A stretch of 64,000 bases of DNA from Floccularia luteovirens (lineage: Eukaryota; Basidiomycota; Agaricomycetes; Agaricales; Squamanitaceae). Shown here one piece after another: positions 23,682-34,456 of this stretch. The stretch covers positions 434,001-498,000 of the forward strand of contig VSJF01000011.1 of NCBI GenBank assembly GCA_009739215.1, in the 5' to 3' direction. The translations under genes were made by a program, and so were the position numbers. The stretch's first letter is position 1. The number at the start of each line of letters is the position of its first letter. The notes below the pieces were generated by a model. The model had not been told where the DNA came from. It saw only the letters and a list, made by a program, of their open reading frames with translations, and ran no database searches.

Positions 23682-26600
23682 TTACCGCGGAGTTTTCAGA
23701 TCTATATCGTCTGGATCGTCGCCATCGTCCTCTGCACTATCTTCAATAACGTATGGCAGGGGCACTTCACGTGTAATACGATATTGATCCATGTTTCCGA
23801 GATGTTCGTTTTCCAGACGATCTATTTGTGATTTTAAGCCTAAAAATACAAAATAATAAGGGAACGATACAAACAGAAATTCCATTGCCACCGCCTAAAA
23901 ATTTCGAGGAACGCCCCAATAAAAGCACGTAGTTGCATATCTGGACCTTTGGCAGGGATGTATATGACAAAGGCGAACCGGATAATTACGTTCAGAATCT
24001 AATTGATGTTTAAGTCCACAACACAGAAATAGGGAAAGAGTTATTTACAATTGCAACATAGTATAGCTGTAATGCTTTGTTCAGTAGTGATAGTAGGTGA
24101 TATATAAGGAGACACGAACCCCAACGTGATTAGTGTAGATGAGTTCTGACCTAAGAAATCGATATCTTGAATGTCTTCTCAGCACCGACCAGTCCATCAA
24201 GAGATCCTAAGGTGTGTCAGCCTCGTGAGCAGTGAAGAAAAAGGAGCCTATTACCCAGGATGCCGCATAGATAGCATAATATGTATTAAAAAAACACCAT
24301 AAAGCAAAAAGAGCACCCTCGTGTTTTCCTAGAAAAATATCAGACCCATCTTGCACCGATTTGACATAGATTAACAAACCATGATGACGCCATATATAGA
24401 AGAAAAAGTAATTGATGATGCCGGAGAGGTACTTCCCACCCTGATGATCCAACACATGCAGGTCAGAATTTAAATGAAAGGGAGATGAAGCCCACCCACA
24501 TTAATCATATGTGTGATCAAGCCTGAATCAGCATAGCGCTTAATACTTTGCACAAGGCGAACTATGAAAGGCAGTGATGCCAAAACAAAAGCTACTGGCC
24601 AAAATCGGGAAGTTGCACCGCATTTCCTCCAGTCGCTCCCAAATCCGTTCGCATAAACGCACCCAAATAGATACATGTTCGAGATAGGAAACACAAGACT
24701 GCAAAACTGATCCCTAAAACGCTAAATTAATATAACCTCATTAATTTCGGTGATCATATTGTTACCCCAGCCAGAAATCTGTAAACTGAAATAAAAATCA
24801 GTACCTTTTTAATAAAAATAGAAGGATTAACTTGCCTCCACACGTTTCAAGCCAGGTAGAAGCAATTTCCCAGTACTCTTTAAAAACCAGAATCTCGAAG
24901 ATCTGAATAACAGAGGGAATGGATTGATCATGACAACAGCAACAAAGCCAAGCCACACGAGAGGCCAAACTGTCGGGGACACCGTCGGAGCACCAATGCG
25001 AGAGAATGATAACCAGAATGCGTAACATAACCCAGCAAGAAGTATGCTTGGAGTCTACATGATTCTCTGTATTGAGACATGTTAAATACGCAAGAGTTAA
25101 AGCGAACATACCTCAAAATACTGTCGATAGTCCAACTTCGAACGCACGTTCAGCTCTGAAGGATATGATTAATGGAAAGCATGATACAATCTTGGAAGGT
25201 TCTTACCGAATATAAATGGGTAATTTATCCTCGAACGCGACCAGATCAGTAGATTGACGCCAACGAGCAAGGAGAATAATGTCGGAATGAACAACATGCC
25301 ATATACAAAAAGTAAACCGTCCCATCCAGGGATTGCTTGATGCGTACTCTTGCGAAGGCCTCGTAGAGGGATAAATTAGTGTTCATTACCCTAGAGAAAT
25401 ACGAAGGACCCTACAAGAAACGAGACCGGATATGAATGCTGGGAGAGCAAGACCCAAGAAAGAACCGGATCTGAAAGTACTGAAGTGATGACTCTTTGTG
25501 TAGTTTCCACCTCTTAGTCGTTTTTTTGTCTTTTTCAGATCACCACGAACTGAAATGGCTGATATGTAAATGACGCGCTGTAACTGCACATGAACTACTT
25601 ACGGAATGCCTTTGCGTACAAGTTTTCGATCTCCGTCATCATGTCACTCACAGCCCTATCCGATGCGAATGCGCTTTTGTCGACCTATCCAGTTGTGTAA
25701 ATATTGATATATTTTAAGATACGAAAAGGGTTACCTTCTCGGACATATACTGTGTCTGAACTGGAATCTGAAGTTGCATGGTCAATTTTTTACTTGGCAT
25801 TGCTGTCCATTATAAACTATACCCTTGGTAACCTTCTCAAATTTTTTTAAGGACTTTCTAAAGCCAGTAATGTTAAGAATCTGTATAGACTTGGTTAGTC
25901 TGATCATCTTCGCGGCGTATTAACTTACCCTGTAGTCGTGTAACACCTCCACACCACTGCAGCGATAGACTTGATTAGAATATCAAACCTTGAAGTAGGA
26001 ATGTAGTTACCGATAGTGCTCTTGTACAGCTTTTTTCAGCCTTTTTTTAGCTTGAAGATACCCTTCTATATCGGACGACAGAGGAATACCACGTGTTGAT
26101 ATGGTATGCTGGCCTAGACTCCTCATACTCGGAGATTTAGGCAGTCCTTTCTCCCTTTCTTTGATTGTCTGGGATTTCGATTTTGATTCTGAACTCTCCT
26201 CATCTTGTGATGCCTTTGTTTCTTCAACCTTTCTATTTGTCGCGAACCTCGATTTCACTGTTTCGAAAAGCGCCGAGGTCCAGCTTGGATCTGGCCGATC
26301 ACCCTGAAATCAACGTTAATTCTACGTCATATAGTGACATAAAAAGACAACTAACTTCCACAAGCTTCTTATGAATATTTAAATCATTGAACTGTTCTTG
26401 TAACATCTTGCTTCTATCAAGCATCTCTTTTTCTCGTGCTACATAAAATGATTCGATTTTATCAAGTTGTGCATCAAGCATCTTGAAAAACGAGACTTCG
26501 ATCGGAGATAATTGCATTATGAGATCTCGAAGTGGTAGGGGTGTAGGGGGGTGTGACACTGACAAAGGGCGTTTTCCTTGGTGTATATTAGCATGTTTCA

Positions 26601-27244
26601 GTAGGATATTGAATCAATGTATACCGTGATATAAAACACTCTTTCCACGGCTTCGCCTGATACTATTCGTTATAACCTGCGCAACGGTTGATCTTCTTTT
26701 GGGAACTGGGGGTCGGTCTATCGTTTGCAGTTGGATTGAGGGTTTTTCTTTATCCCATTTCTGAATTGATGAATCCCTCTGCGAGTCTGCATTAGGGTTG
26801 AGTGGGGCCGAGGAACGAGAATGTGGATTTTGCGATATGGGACCAGCCTTCTCTCCAATATGTTCACTTACTTCAGGCTGTATACTAGGCTGACTCGAGG
26901 ATATTTGATGGGACCTTACAGATAACTCTGATGCGAAAGCTGCTGATTGATGGTAATGTTCAAAATTTCGTATAGCAGTGATCACTTTCTTGAGCCCTGG
27001 GTAATCGCTGTAGAATTTGTCGTAGTTATATCATCAGTTCTAGCTGAGTTTTTGAACAAAGCTCACATATAAGCCCTCTTCCACTCTGGGGCCTGCGTTT
27101 GGAGCTGATCAGACCAAGTATACATAACTGCGTCAAGCATTCATACCTGAGTGTCTTTGAGATATCTGCCGTAAAAAAGAAGTATGTCATTCAGGACTAT
27201 TAATTTACTGCATAAGCAAATGGTTCTTACCGGCCAAACTTCAT
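23682..27244 (-). CDS. SYG1: SPX-EXS protein, SYG1/XPR1-like phosphate exporter
   Basis: A large membrane protein with an inositol-polyphosphate-sensing SPX domain and a C-terminal EXS domain; animal XPR1 exports phosphate, and yeast Syg1 is the fungal relative. The start at 27244 gives MKFGRYLKDTQAPEWKRAYI then DYPGLKKVITAIRNFEHYH, the canonical SPX N terminus with its lysine cluster. A Ser/Pro-rich insert follows, then LSPIEVSFFKMLDAQLDKIE, VREKE-like coiled coil, YRILNITGFRKSLKKFEKVT and MTEIENLYAKAF. Several helices lead to the EXS part: FWPVAFVLASLPFIVRLVQS, IKRYADSG, GGKYLSGIINYFFFYIW, and RRWQWNFL-type residues before ENEHLGNMDQYRITREVPLP. The acidic C terminus ends KTPR. It has many short introns; all blocks are in family order. 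It faces VPS16 tail to tail. Confidence 0.9.
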
Positions 27245-28818
27245 CAATACAAGTTATGCGTTCGACACCGCCGCCGGGGGGATGAGGTGCAAGAGGACTA
27301 GGATTCAAAAGTCAAAATTATTGCAGTGAAAGTTTTAAATAAAAACTGACAGGGTCATGATGTAATGTCTTCGCTTATATATCGGATCGGATGCATGTTG
27401 CATTATAGTTAATACTAACACAGCCAAACAACCACTATTAACCTTGGCAACTCTTTGTCAATCATAAAAGAACTCTGCGGTGTCTTCGAAGATGTCTACA
27501 TCAAACCCAAGTTATCTTGTTATATACTGATATATGATTTGATGGCACGAACTTGAAATTTTCTGTTGCTCTCCATCAGAACATGAAGGGGGTTGGAGCA
27601 AAGATTACTTCATAGGCACAAAGTTCTATCGCTTCCTGCTATTCGCTTCGAATCAAGCAGAGCCAAACATCCGTTGGAACTGTGCAAATTTAAAGATTTT
27701 GATAAGCATAACCACCATTCACTACTAGACTGAGCAAATTATTCCTGCCAGAAACAAGCCTCTCCACACTCACAGCATTCAATGATCCCCATTGAGATTG
27801 CTGAACCAAATTGCTAAGTAATACAGTATTGTAATCGACCGCAATCCGTGGGAGCATCCCCATTCTTACCGCTAAATTTCATGGTCCGGCCCTTACTTGG
27901 CACAAGATGATTCGAATGTTTCGCTAGAAACCCGCATATGCAAGGATACAATGAAATCAGTGATGCGCCCGTCGAGCAGCGTGAAGTCTCGCGATCACCA
28001 TAGCCACCCCAAACATTTCCTATAGATATAAGTACCATATATCAATAAGAATACAAAAGTTCATACCACCAGGTCCCAGAGAATACAGCCGCTGAGCCAA
28101 GTCGACATCGTGACGTAGTTATTGACATCACACGACCATATCTCTCCTCTAAGCTAACGAGAATTGAACGTTGAACGTTGAGTACTTGAGTACTGAGTAC
28201 TGAGTGCTAGTGAGTTCTTAGATTTTAATCCTAATGAAAACTGGCTCTGCGCTGATCTGAGTAGATGCGGAAAATCTGGTCTCCGCCAAATTCAGCGGCG
28301 GATTATAGATGTTAATCCGAATTTTCTGTAGCAAATTCACTAACCACCTTTATTCAAGTTTGTAACGTTACGAACATGTACATATATATGCATATGTACA
28401 TGTGTGTGTGTGTACATGCGCACTACTCTGTAATCTAGTAATCCCCAACTTTTACATGTACAGTGTTAGCATTATCTGTACTATCCTCTGATTTGAGTCG
28501 TTTAATCTTGCTCTATAAGGTTTTTAGTATCGGAAGCATTGAAAAAAGTAGTCTACTACATACCAAGACAGGATCGGCATCACCAGTGCGGTGCTCAAGT
28601 CTGCACTCTTCAACACTGCAACTGATACTCGTGATACGGGGGTAACGTCTGTGATATATGGTGTACACAGCTGTTGCATGGGCAGATGTGGGGTTGCCTT
28701 CCAGTTAGTGCCTTGATTTGCATTGCATATTGCTAGGGCACTCGGAGCGGCTTTGTGATGTGGCGGATATTTCTGCAAACAAATCCAAACCCATATTTTC
28801 GAGCTGACCACACCAACA
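27245..28818. other. Upstream region of the SYG1-like gene; accessory spacer
   Basis: About 1.6 kb. A minus-strand frame at 27814-28038 (74 codons) has no recognised motif. At 28160-28205 short units (GAACGTT twice, then GAGTACT/GAGTGCT several times) form a small imperfect tandem repeat. No complete gene is supported. Confidence 0.4.
28374..28412. repeat. 12-bp inverted repeat followed by a TG dinucleotide run
   Basis: Arms ACATGTACATAT (28374-28385) and ATATGTACATGT (28392-28403) are exact inverted repeats around six A/T-rich bases. The right arm runs into six TG units (28401-28412). This is a simple-sequence/palindromic locus with no assigned role. Confidence 0.6.
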
Positions 28819-29082
28819 ATGCCAGAACCAAAAGTACCATGTCCATGTCCTAGGTGTAATGGTGCTTTGGTAACAAAACGAACACGACACAATCACATAC
28901 CATGCATCCAATCAGCTTCCTTGACAATACCCTCCTTCTCGGAATGGGCTGCATCAAATTCTCGTACTCATCGCAACGCTGCCCACACAACTTCTGGCTT
29001 GTCAGAGAAAGATAGCTCATGTGATAGTGATTCTAGTAAACTGAGTAATAGTCGGAAAGACAGTAGCATATACTCGAGATAG
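28819..29082 (+). mobile_element. Fragment resembling the N terminus of a CACTA (tnp2) transposon protein
   Basis: An 88-codon frame from an ATG begins PEPKVPCPCPRCNGALVTKR and continues TRHNH. The C-x-C-x2-C spacing followed by LVTKRTRHNH resembles the short zinc-binding start of tnp2-type (CACTA) transposon proteins common in Agaricomycetes. The rest is Ser-rich and ends in a stop; no transposase catalytic region follows within the next 3 kb, so this is at best a remnant or a spliced first exon whose body is gone. The assignment rests on memory of the motif only. A stand-alone small zinc-binding protein is the alternative. Confidence 0.4.
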
Positions 29083-29676
29083 CGCTGGGTTTGTGCATGC
29101 CTAAGATGAGGTCAGTGAGAAAGTTGTAGCTTACCTTCTTGACTACAATGGTGGTAAAGTTAGGTGATAAAAATAAAAATTGCAGTTGCTAGAGCAAAAA
29201 CACAAAATAATCCATTTTTAACACCATGAAGGAGTGCTTTTTGAGCTATGAGACATTCCACCATTGGAAAGTACTCGAAAAACTGAAGTAGAGCATATTT
29301 GACCTAGGCTCCACGATTATTTCTTGAGGAGTTTCGACGTGTCTGCATCACACCTCGAGATTCAAGATCGTTTTTTTCCCTATTTAGACTTTTGATGGCT
29401 GACTCGGCTCATTTATTATATTACTGATATATTACTGATCGAAACGCGCAGTCTCAAGGTTTTCCGAATCAGCTGTAAAGCTATAAATAATATATCAATG
29501 CCTAAGTATAGTTATGGTATATTAAGCGATACTACACGGATATGCACGGAAGTACACATTACCAATATTACAACGGATTACGTTGGTACTGATTCCATTC
29601 AATGTTGCTGTTCTTCGATTCCAAGCTTCACAACACACAATAAGTTTGAATTTATAGCTATATGCACCATAATGAA

Positions 29677-29684
29677 TATAAAAG
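29677..29684 (+). promoter_or_regulatory. TATA box of the decayed cysteine-rich-protein copy
   Basis: TATAAAAG 67 bases before the ATG at 29751. Both intact family members carry a TATA box at a similar distance, which supports the paralogy of this copy. Confidence 0.4.
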
Positions 29685-29750
29685 TACCTTCCAATGCACC
29701 GTTGACTCTCCCCTGGTTTGCGTCGTTTCTTCCACTGCCCAGTAGAAAAG

Positions 29751-30012
29751 ATGAAGATCACGACTATTCTTGGATTCTTGACATTCACACAAATCTCTTG
29801 CTCACTAACTCTAAAAGATCTGATTCCAGCCGAGGCAAGGTTTGGACATGGAGACCTGGAAGTACTTAGGGAACAAGTGAGTGTATGAGCCGTCCAAGTA
29901 TCACCAAATTAATGCAAAATACAGGTGGGATGTGATACGTTCTGTCCGTTCTTGCACTGGCAGAATTACTTATTGATTAAAGCCCCTGGGATGGAAAGAC
30001 TTTGTCGACTCA
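29751..30012 (+). pseudogene. Decayed copy of the six-cysteine small secreted protein family
   Basis: The ATG at 29751 opens a signal-peptide-like start (KITTILGFLTFTQISCSLTL) followed by KDLIPAEARFGHGD. PAEARFG matches PAETRFG of the intact gene at 35793, with about 20 of 23 bases identical around it. Where the intact genes have intron 1 and the first cysteine, this copy has a deletion that fuses exon 1 to the end of exon 2 (GTACTTAGGGAACAA against GTACTTGGAGGACAG). A GT donor follows, then a 7-base unit GTGGGAT between AG and GT at the micro-exon position. The fourth-exon part (PGMERLC against RGMQCC) soon loses similarity and meets a stop. At least the first two cysteines of the frame are gone, so I read it as a pseudogene. 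It could also be transcribed without making the family fold. Confidence 0.5.
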
Positions 30013-31066
30013 CCCGCACCTAACGAGGGTCATTCAAACTGCTGATAATCCCTCACCCCTCCCGATCCTAACTCCCGCATAGATATAGACGCACATCCGA
30101 TTGCACCCCACAAATATCCCGGTAGTAGTCGTGACCAAGCTCCCAGACTTTCGTTGTCAGTCGATAAATTATACCGTCTGGTCCAGCCCCAAAATCCTGC
30201 TTTTTTTAGGAAGTAAACATAATTAGTTCGTCAGAACAATTTATTTTTTATTATTATCATAGCGTGTTGCTGGAAAGACATGTAATACTATACCTCCCTT
30301 TGTAAGCTGTCCTGTTACTTATTAATGTTGGCTCTCGGTTCCAACTCCTGGTGTAATAGTTCAGTCGCGGTCAACGTCCATTAGCTCATATCATAAACAC
30401 TTCGACGGAAAAAATAAATCATCAGAACTAACCGATTAATTGAACTTGGTTTTCGAGCGGCGTCGAATGTGGAGATTTCAAATACATCCTGTTCTGTCTA
30501 CGGCAAGTGTTCGACCCCTACATTGAGGAAGTTTTACTCTCCACTGCTACCATTTGAGTGACCTTGAGCATATGGTGATGGCCATCTGTTGAAGAATTGG
30601 CTATTATCCCTGTACGGCGGTGTCATTACAATTCCGGTGAACACAATACCTTTCCGAAAAATTAGGCTGTGTATGCACAACAATCCATCTTCGCAATTGA
30701 GAGCTTGTTTATCGGTCAGATCTATACATGAATGTTCCCACATACTTACTTATACTTACTTATACATCTTTGGGACGTTCAATCTTTTGTCAGGACTGAA
30801 TTACAAGTATAAAAAAGCTAATTACACTTCGGTGTAACTATCGGAGAACCTCCAGTTAAATACTTTAAGCCAGCAATTACACACATACGTAGGTTGCTAC
30901 TCACAGTTTTTCCGAAGCATTTGAGTCTATAATATCATCGCGCAATTTCAAACATGGCATGGGGAGCGCTTAAAAAAAAACTCCGTCGCAATCATTGAAC
31001 CAAGGATTACTTAAATTGACATTACCTGAATTCGGTACCTACCTCCGTGTTGTACAACTGCCGTTC
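30013..31066. other. Gene-poor accessory spacer
   Basis: About 1 kb of AT-rich sequence with no motif-bearing frame. Around 30745-30770 ACTTACTTAT is repeated in tandem. Confidence 0.4.
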
Positions 31067-31655
31067 CAAAACCCTCAATATGTTAGTTTCGTTCCCAGAC
31101 GTTCGGTGCTTGCCGCGCGGAGTTGATATCTGAGAGTCAAAACTCAAGACCAAATGTGCACCAGAACGTCTGGTGCACTTCGTATAGAGAACCCCCCATC
31201 GGTGACAGTGTTACCGTGATTGTAACAAAAACATAACTCAACGTGATGTACACGTGATTGATTATCATAAACGTGATCAACGCGAATGTGATAAACAATA
31301 ACCTCACCTGCCATTTCTAGCCCTTGTATGCTAATTCTGAATGCGCTCGCCACGAGGCGCAACACATCCGTTCGCAGGCGCTTTTGCAAAGCGCTCGTGC
31401 GGCAGCATTCGAAAAAAATTAAGTATAACTCAGCAGAAACACGGGCCGCTCTTCAGGAGATATTCCTGGCACGTTTTGGCTCAGCACCATATGAGTGTGG
31501 TGTCACATTTGTCACCGATACAGGGTTCCTCTATACGAAATGCACCAGACGTTCTGGTGCGGTTTATGTTTTCAGTTTTGAATCTCCGCACGGTCCGTCA
31601 GGACCGCCCGCACCGAACGTCTGGGTACGAGACTACAATATGTTGCGGTTTTGCA
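31067..31655. mobile_element. Inverted-repeat (MITE or foldback-like) element, about 590 bases
   Basis: The left arm (about 31067-31208) reappears inverted at about 31511-31655. Matching blocks in the same order are CCCAGACGTTCGGTGC, GCACCAGAACGTCTGGTGCA, TTCGTATAGAG and ATCGGTGACA; small indels separate them. Each arm itself contains the palindrome ACCAGA-ACG-TCTGGT. Between the arms are a hairpin with a GCGCTTT stem (31378-31394) and five copies of a GTGAT-centred motif. No transposase frame is present, so this would be a non-autonomous element. I could not find a convincing target-site duplication, and the outer ends are uncertain by some tens of bases. Confidence 0.6.
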
Positions 31656-32277
31656 GCACTAGGTGAGTTTCTTTGCCTCACTGCACCAACATAAAATTTA
31701 AAGACGGCCTATAACCCTCTGAATAGTCATCTTCAAGTTATTCTGTAAGTCTTAAGTTGAATCGAGCGTATTTCTAGTTACTGAAAATATTGCATCACTG
31801 GGTGACACTGAAGGTGCTGTTATGCCTCCCAAGTCTGACAAAGACCCCACATGGCGCCCTAAATGCAACAACATACTTACACTTGATGGGAGTAATCAGT
31901 CAGCATCTGATTTATAAACGCAACAAAAATACGCTATCACCTTAGTCACCATACTTAGTGAGATTAATCAATAATAAGCATACACATCAGTGACGGTTGC
32001 AACTAGAATTTACATATCCCTCTTGCTTTGCTCAATGTCGGGTGTTTTGGTAACGTTCTGCTTTCGATGGGTAATTAATTCACAGCTGTCGGTGCTTGCA
32101 GACTTACCGGCTGCAGTCTGATTCACCTAGCTAGTTCTATCACACTTCAGCTTTTGAATTCATCATGAAGGGTCATAATCCTAATTATAACCTCCATACT
32201 ATGATATAAATGTAATCACTCACAATTTGCGATCGTACTGCCTCCACTTCCAGCTCCTCTTCTCGGCGTTTTCTGTC
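31656..32277. other. Spacer and promoter region of the P450 gene
   Basis: About 620 bases from the inverted-repeat element to the P450 start. Nothing recognised. Confidence 0.4.
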
Positions 32278-34456
32278 ATGGATTTGAACATCTGTAAGTG
32301 TTGTTTTGTAAGATGAACTACTTTTTGTGATACCGAAATCTTCCAGTCAACAACGGCCTGCTTGCTTCGCAAGGCGCTATTATCGCCACGGCCGGGCTGC
32401 TTTTAGCGTTCTTTGCAGCAATAAAGGCATTCCATGAAAGATCGAAGGTGAGCACATGTACCAAGCATAAACGTTGAAGTTAATTTTGTGTGTAGTTGAG
32501 TCATATTCCAACAATTGGACCTTCTGGGATTCTATCATCGTACATCGGTGCTCTCAGATTCAGGCACCACTCTCAAGAAATGATCCAAGAAGGTTATAAG
32601 AAGGTATCTGAACGCGAGGGGCTTTGTGTTTTAAGCCTATTTACATGGACAACAGTATGGTGGTCAACCATTCAGAGTTCCAACCATGTACCGGTGGTTG
32701 ATCTTTGTGGGCAAGCCAGAACACATCGATGATATGCGTCAAGCAAGCGAGGAGGTTATGTCTTTTCGTCGCAGGTGTAATGTATGTAAACTCCTTCCCT
32801 AACTTTTTATCTGCAATGCTAAAATGAAACTATATAGCCCGTTCAAGTGGACACCACGGTTGGAAGGTACATTCACCCCGAACGTTACCATATTGGTACT
32901 TTGCGAAACCGCTTGACGAGGAATATTGGCCCTCGTTTTGATGATATTGTGGATGAACTATTCACAGCATTTGCAGAAGTTATTCCCATGAAAGGGAACG
33001 GCGGTATGTTATCCTCCAATGATTATTGTCGATTCTTACATCATGGAATAAAAAAGAATGGACAACCGTTCCCGTTCTTCGTTCGACAGCAAAAATTATT
33101 GGTCGCACCAGCAACAGGGTCTTCGTTGACCTACCTTTATGTATGTAAGAGTCATTCAATACACCAAACGACAGTCCTGACCGAAGACATTTAGGCAGAG
33201 ACCAGGGCTATCTAGCTCTACTTGACCAATTCGTGATTGACCTTATACAAACCTCGATGTTCCTTAATAACTTTCCTCGGGTCTTGATACCGTAGGTGGT
33301 ACTAATTTAATCGAGTTAATTAACAGTGCTAACAAACAAAACTACGTGTATAGATTTATCGCACTATTTCAAACGAAAGTAATGAACTGTGTGGACAAAA
33401 CCATGAAATATCTTGGCCCCACAATTGAAGAATGCCTCCGTCATGAAAAATCTGAGGGAAAGGACTGGCCAGGAAAACCTGCGAGTGCTGTTCGGAACAC
33501 TCCATATAGTAATACTGAACGAGAATTTTAGAATGATCTTATCGGTTGGTTACTCGATCAAGCCAAAGGAACTCAACGCACAGCACGCGAAATAACAGCA
33601 CGAGTTTTGATTACTAACACTGCAGCCATTCACACGACCTCTACAGTGAGTTGACTGATTGACCTACTAAAATATACGTGCTCAGCCAGCTGTGTTACTT
33701 GTCAGACGTTCACCCATGTCATGTATGATCTGATCGCGCATCCCGGGTACTTGAAGGGTCTGCGTGAAGAGGTTGAGACCATCATTTCGGAAGAAGGCTG
33801 GACGAAAGCATCGGTAGATAAAATGCACAAGGTGGACAGCTTCATTAAGGAGTCCCAGAGGCTTGCGGGTCTAACGTCCAGTAAGTTCACAAAACGGGAG
33901 AGTCCAGATTAATCCTAACCACCCCCCACAGCGGGCATGGACCGAAAGGTTCTGAGGGATTTCACTTTCTCTGACGGAACCTTTATACCCGGGGGCTCTT
34001 ATTTATCTTTTCCAGTTTGGCACATTCATCGGGACGAGGTGAGGCAAAATGTCGATATCAGAACAAGATTAGTTTAACCACTATACAGAAATATTACGTA
34101 GACCCATATAAATTCGACGGCTTTAGGTTTGCAAATTTGCGAGCATTACCTGATGGAGGCTTCAAATATCAGCTGGTCTCTCTTAGTGATGAGTTCATCG
34201 CTTTTGGTAATGGTAGATCAGCTTGGTCAGTCCCTCAATTTATATGTCGTGTCGAGATGTTGTACTTATCCGTTCGTATCTCTCCAGCCCTGGTCGATTC
34301 TTTGCTGCCTACGAAATGAAGTTAATGCTTGCCTACATCGTCCTCAATTATGATGTCAAACTTGCTAAGGGTGGGCCCCGACCTGAGAATAATTGGCGTG
34401 CAAATTGGATCATTCCCCCCAACGCTGAAGTCTTGTTTCGTAAAAGAACTACTTGA
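32278..34456 (+). CDS. Cytochrome P450 monooxygenase, CYP512/CYP5150-like
   Basis: A membrane-anchored haem monooxygenase of a class expanded in Agaricomycetes. Exon 1 (from ATG 32278) and exon 2 encode a short lumenal start and the anchor helix AIIATAGLLLAFFAAIKAF, followed by LSHIPTIGPSGILSSYIGAL. Further family blocks: YGGQPFRVPTMYRWLIFVGK, YHIGTLRNRLTRNIGPRFDD, IIGRTSNRVFVDLPLC, MKYLGPTIEECLRHE, the I-helix region TAAIHTTSTTFTHVMYDLIA, the ExxR motif in FIKESQRLAG, and FTFSDGTFIPGGSYLSFPVW. The haem-binding loop FGNGRSAC-PGRFFAAYEMKL is intact, but its cysteine codon TG|C is split by the last intron. One intron (33481-33531) has a GC donor (CCT|GCGAGT). Stop TGA is at 34454-34456. The substrate is unknown; terpenoid or xenobiotic oxidation is typical of these families. 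Confidence 0.88.

Noticed and set aside
34218..34300. P450 pseudogene because the haem loop reads RSAW in the open frame
   Set aside because: A normal intron starts after TG, and splicing restores the cysteine and the following PGRFF.
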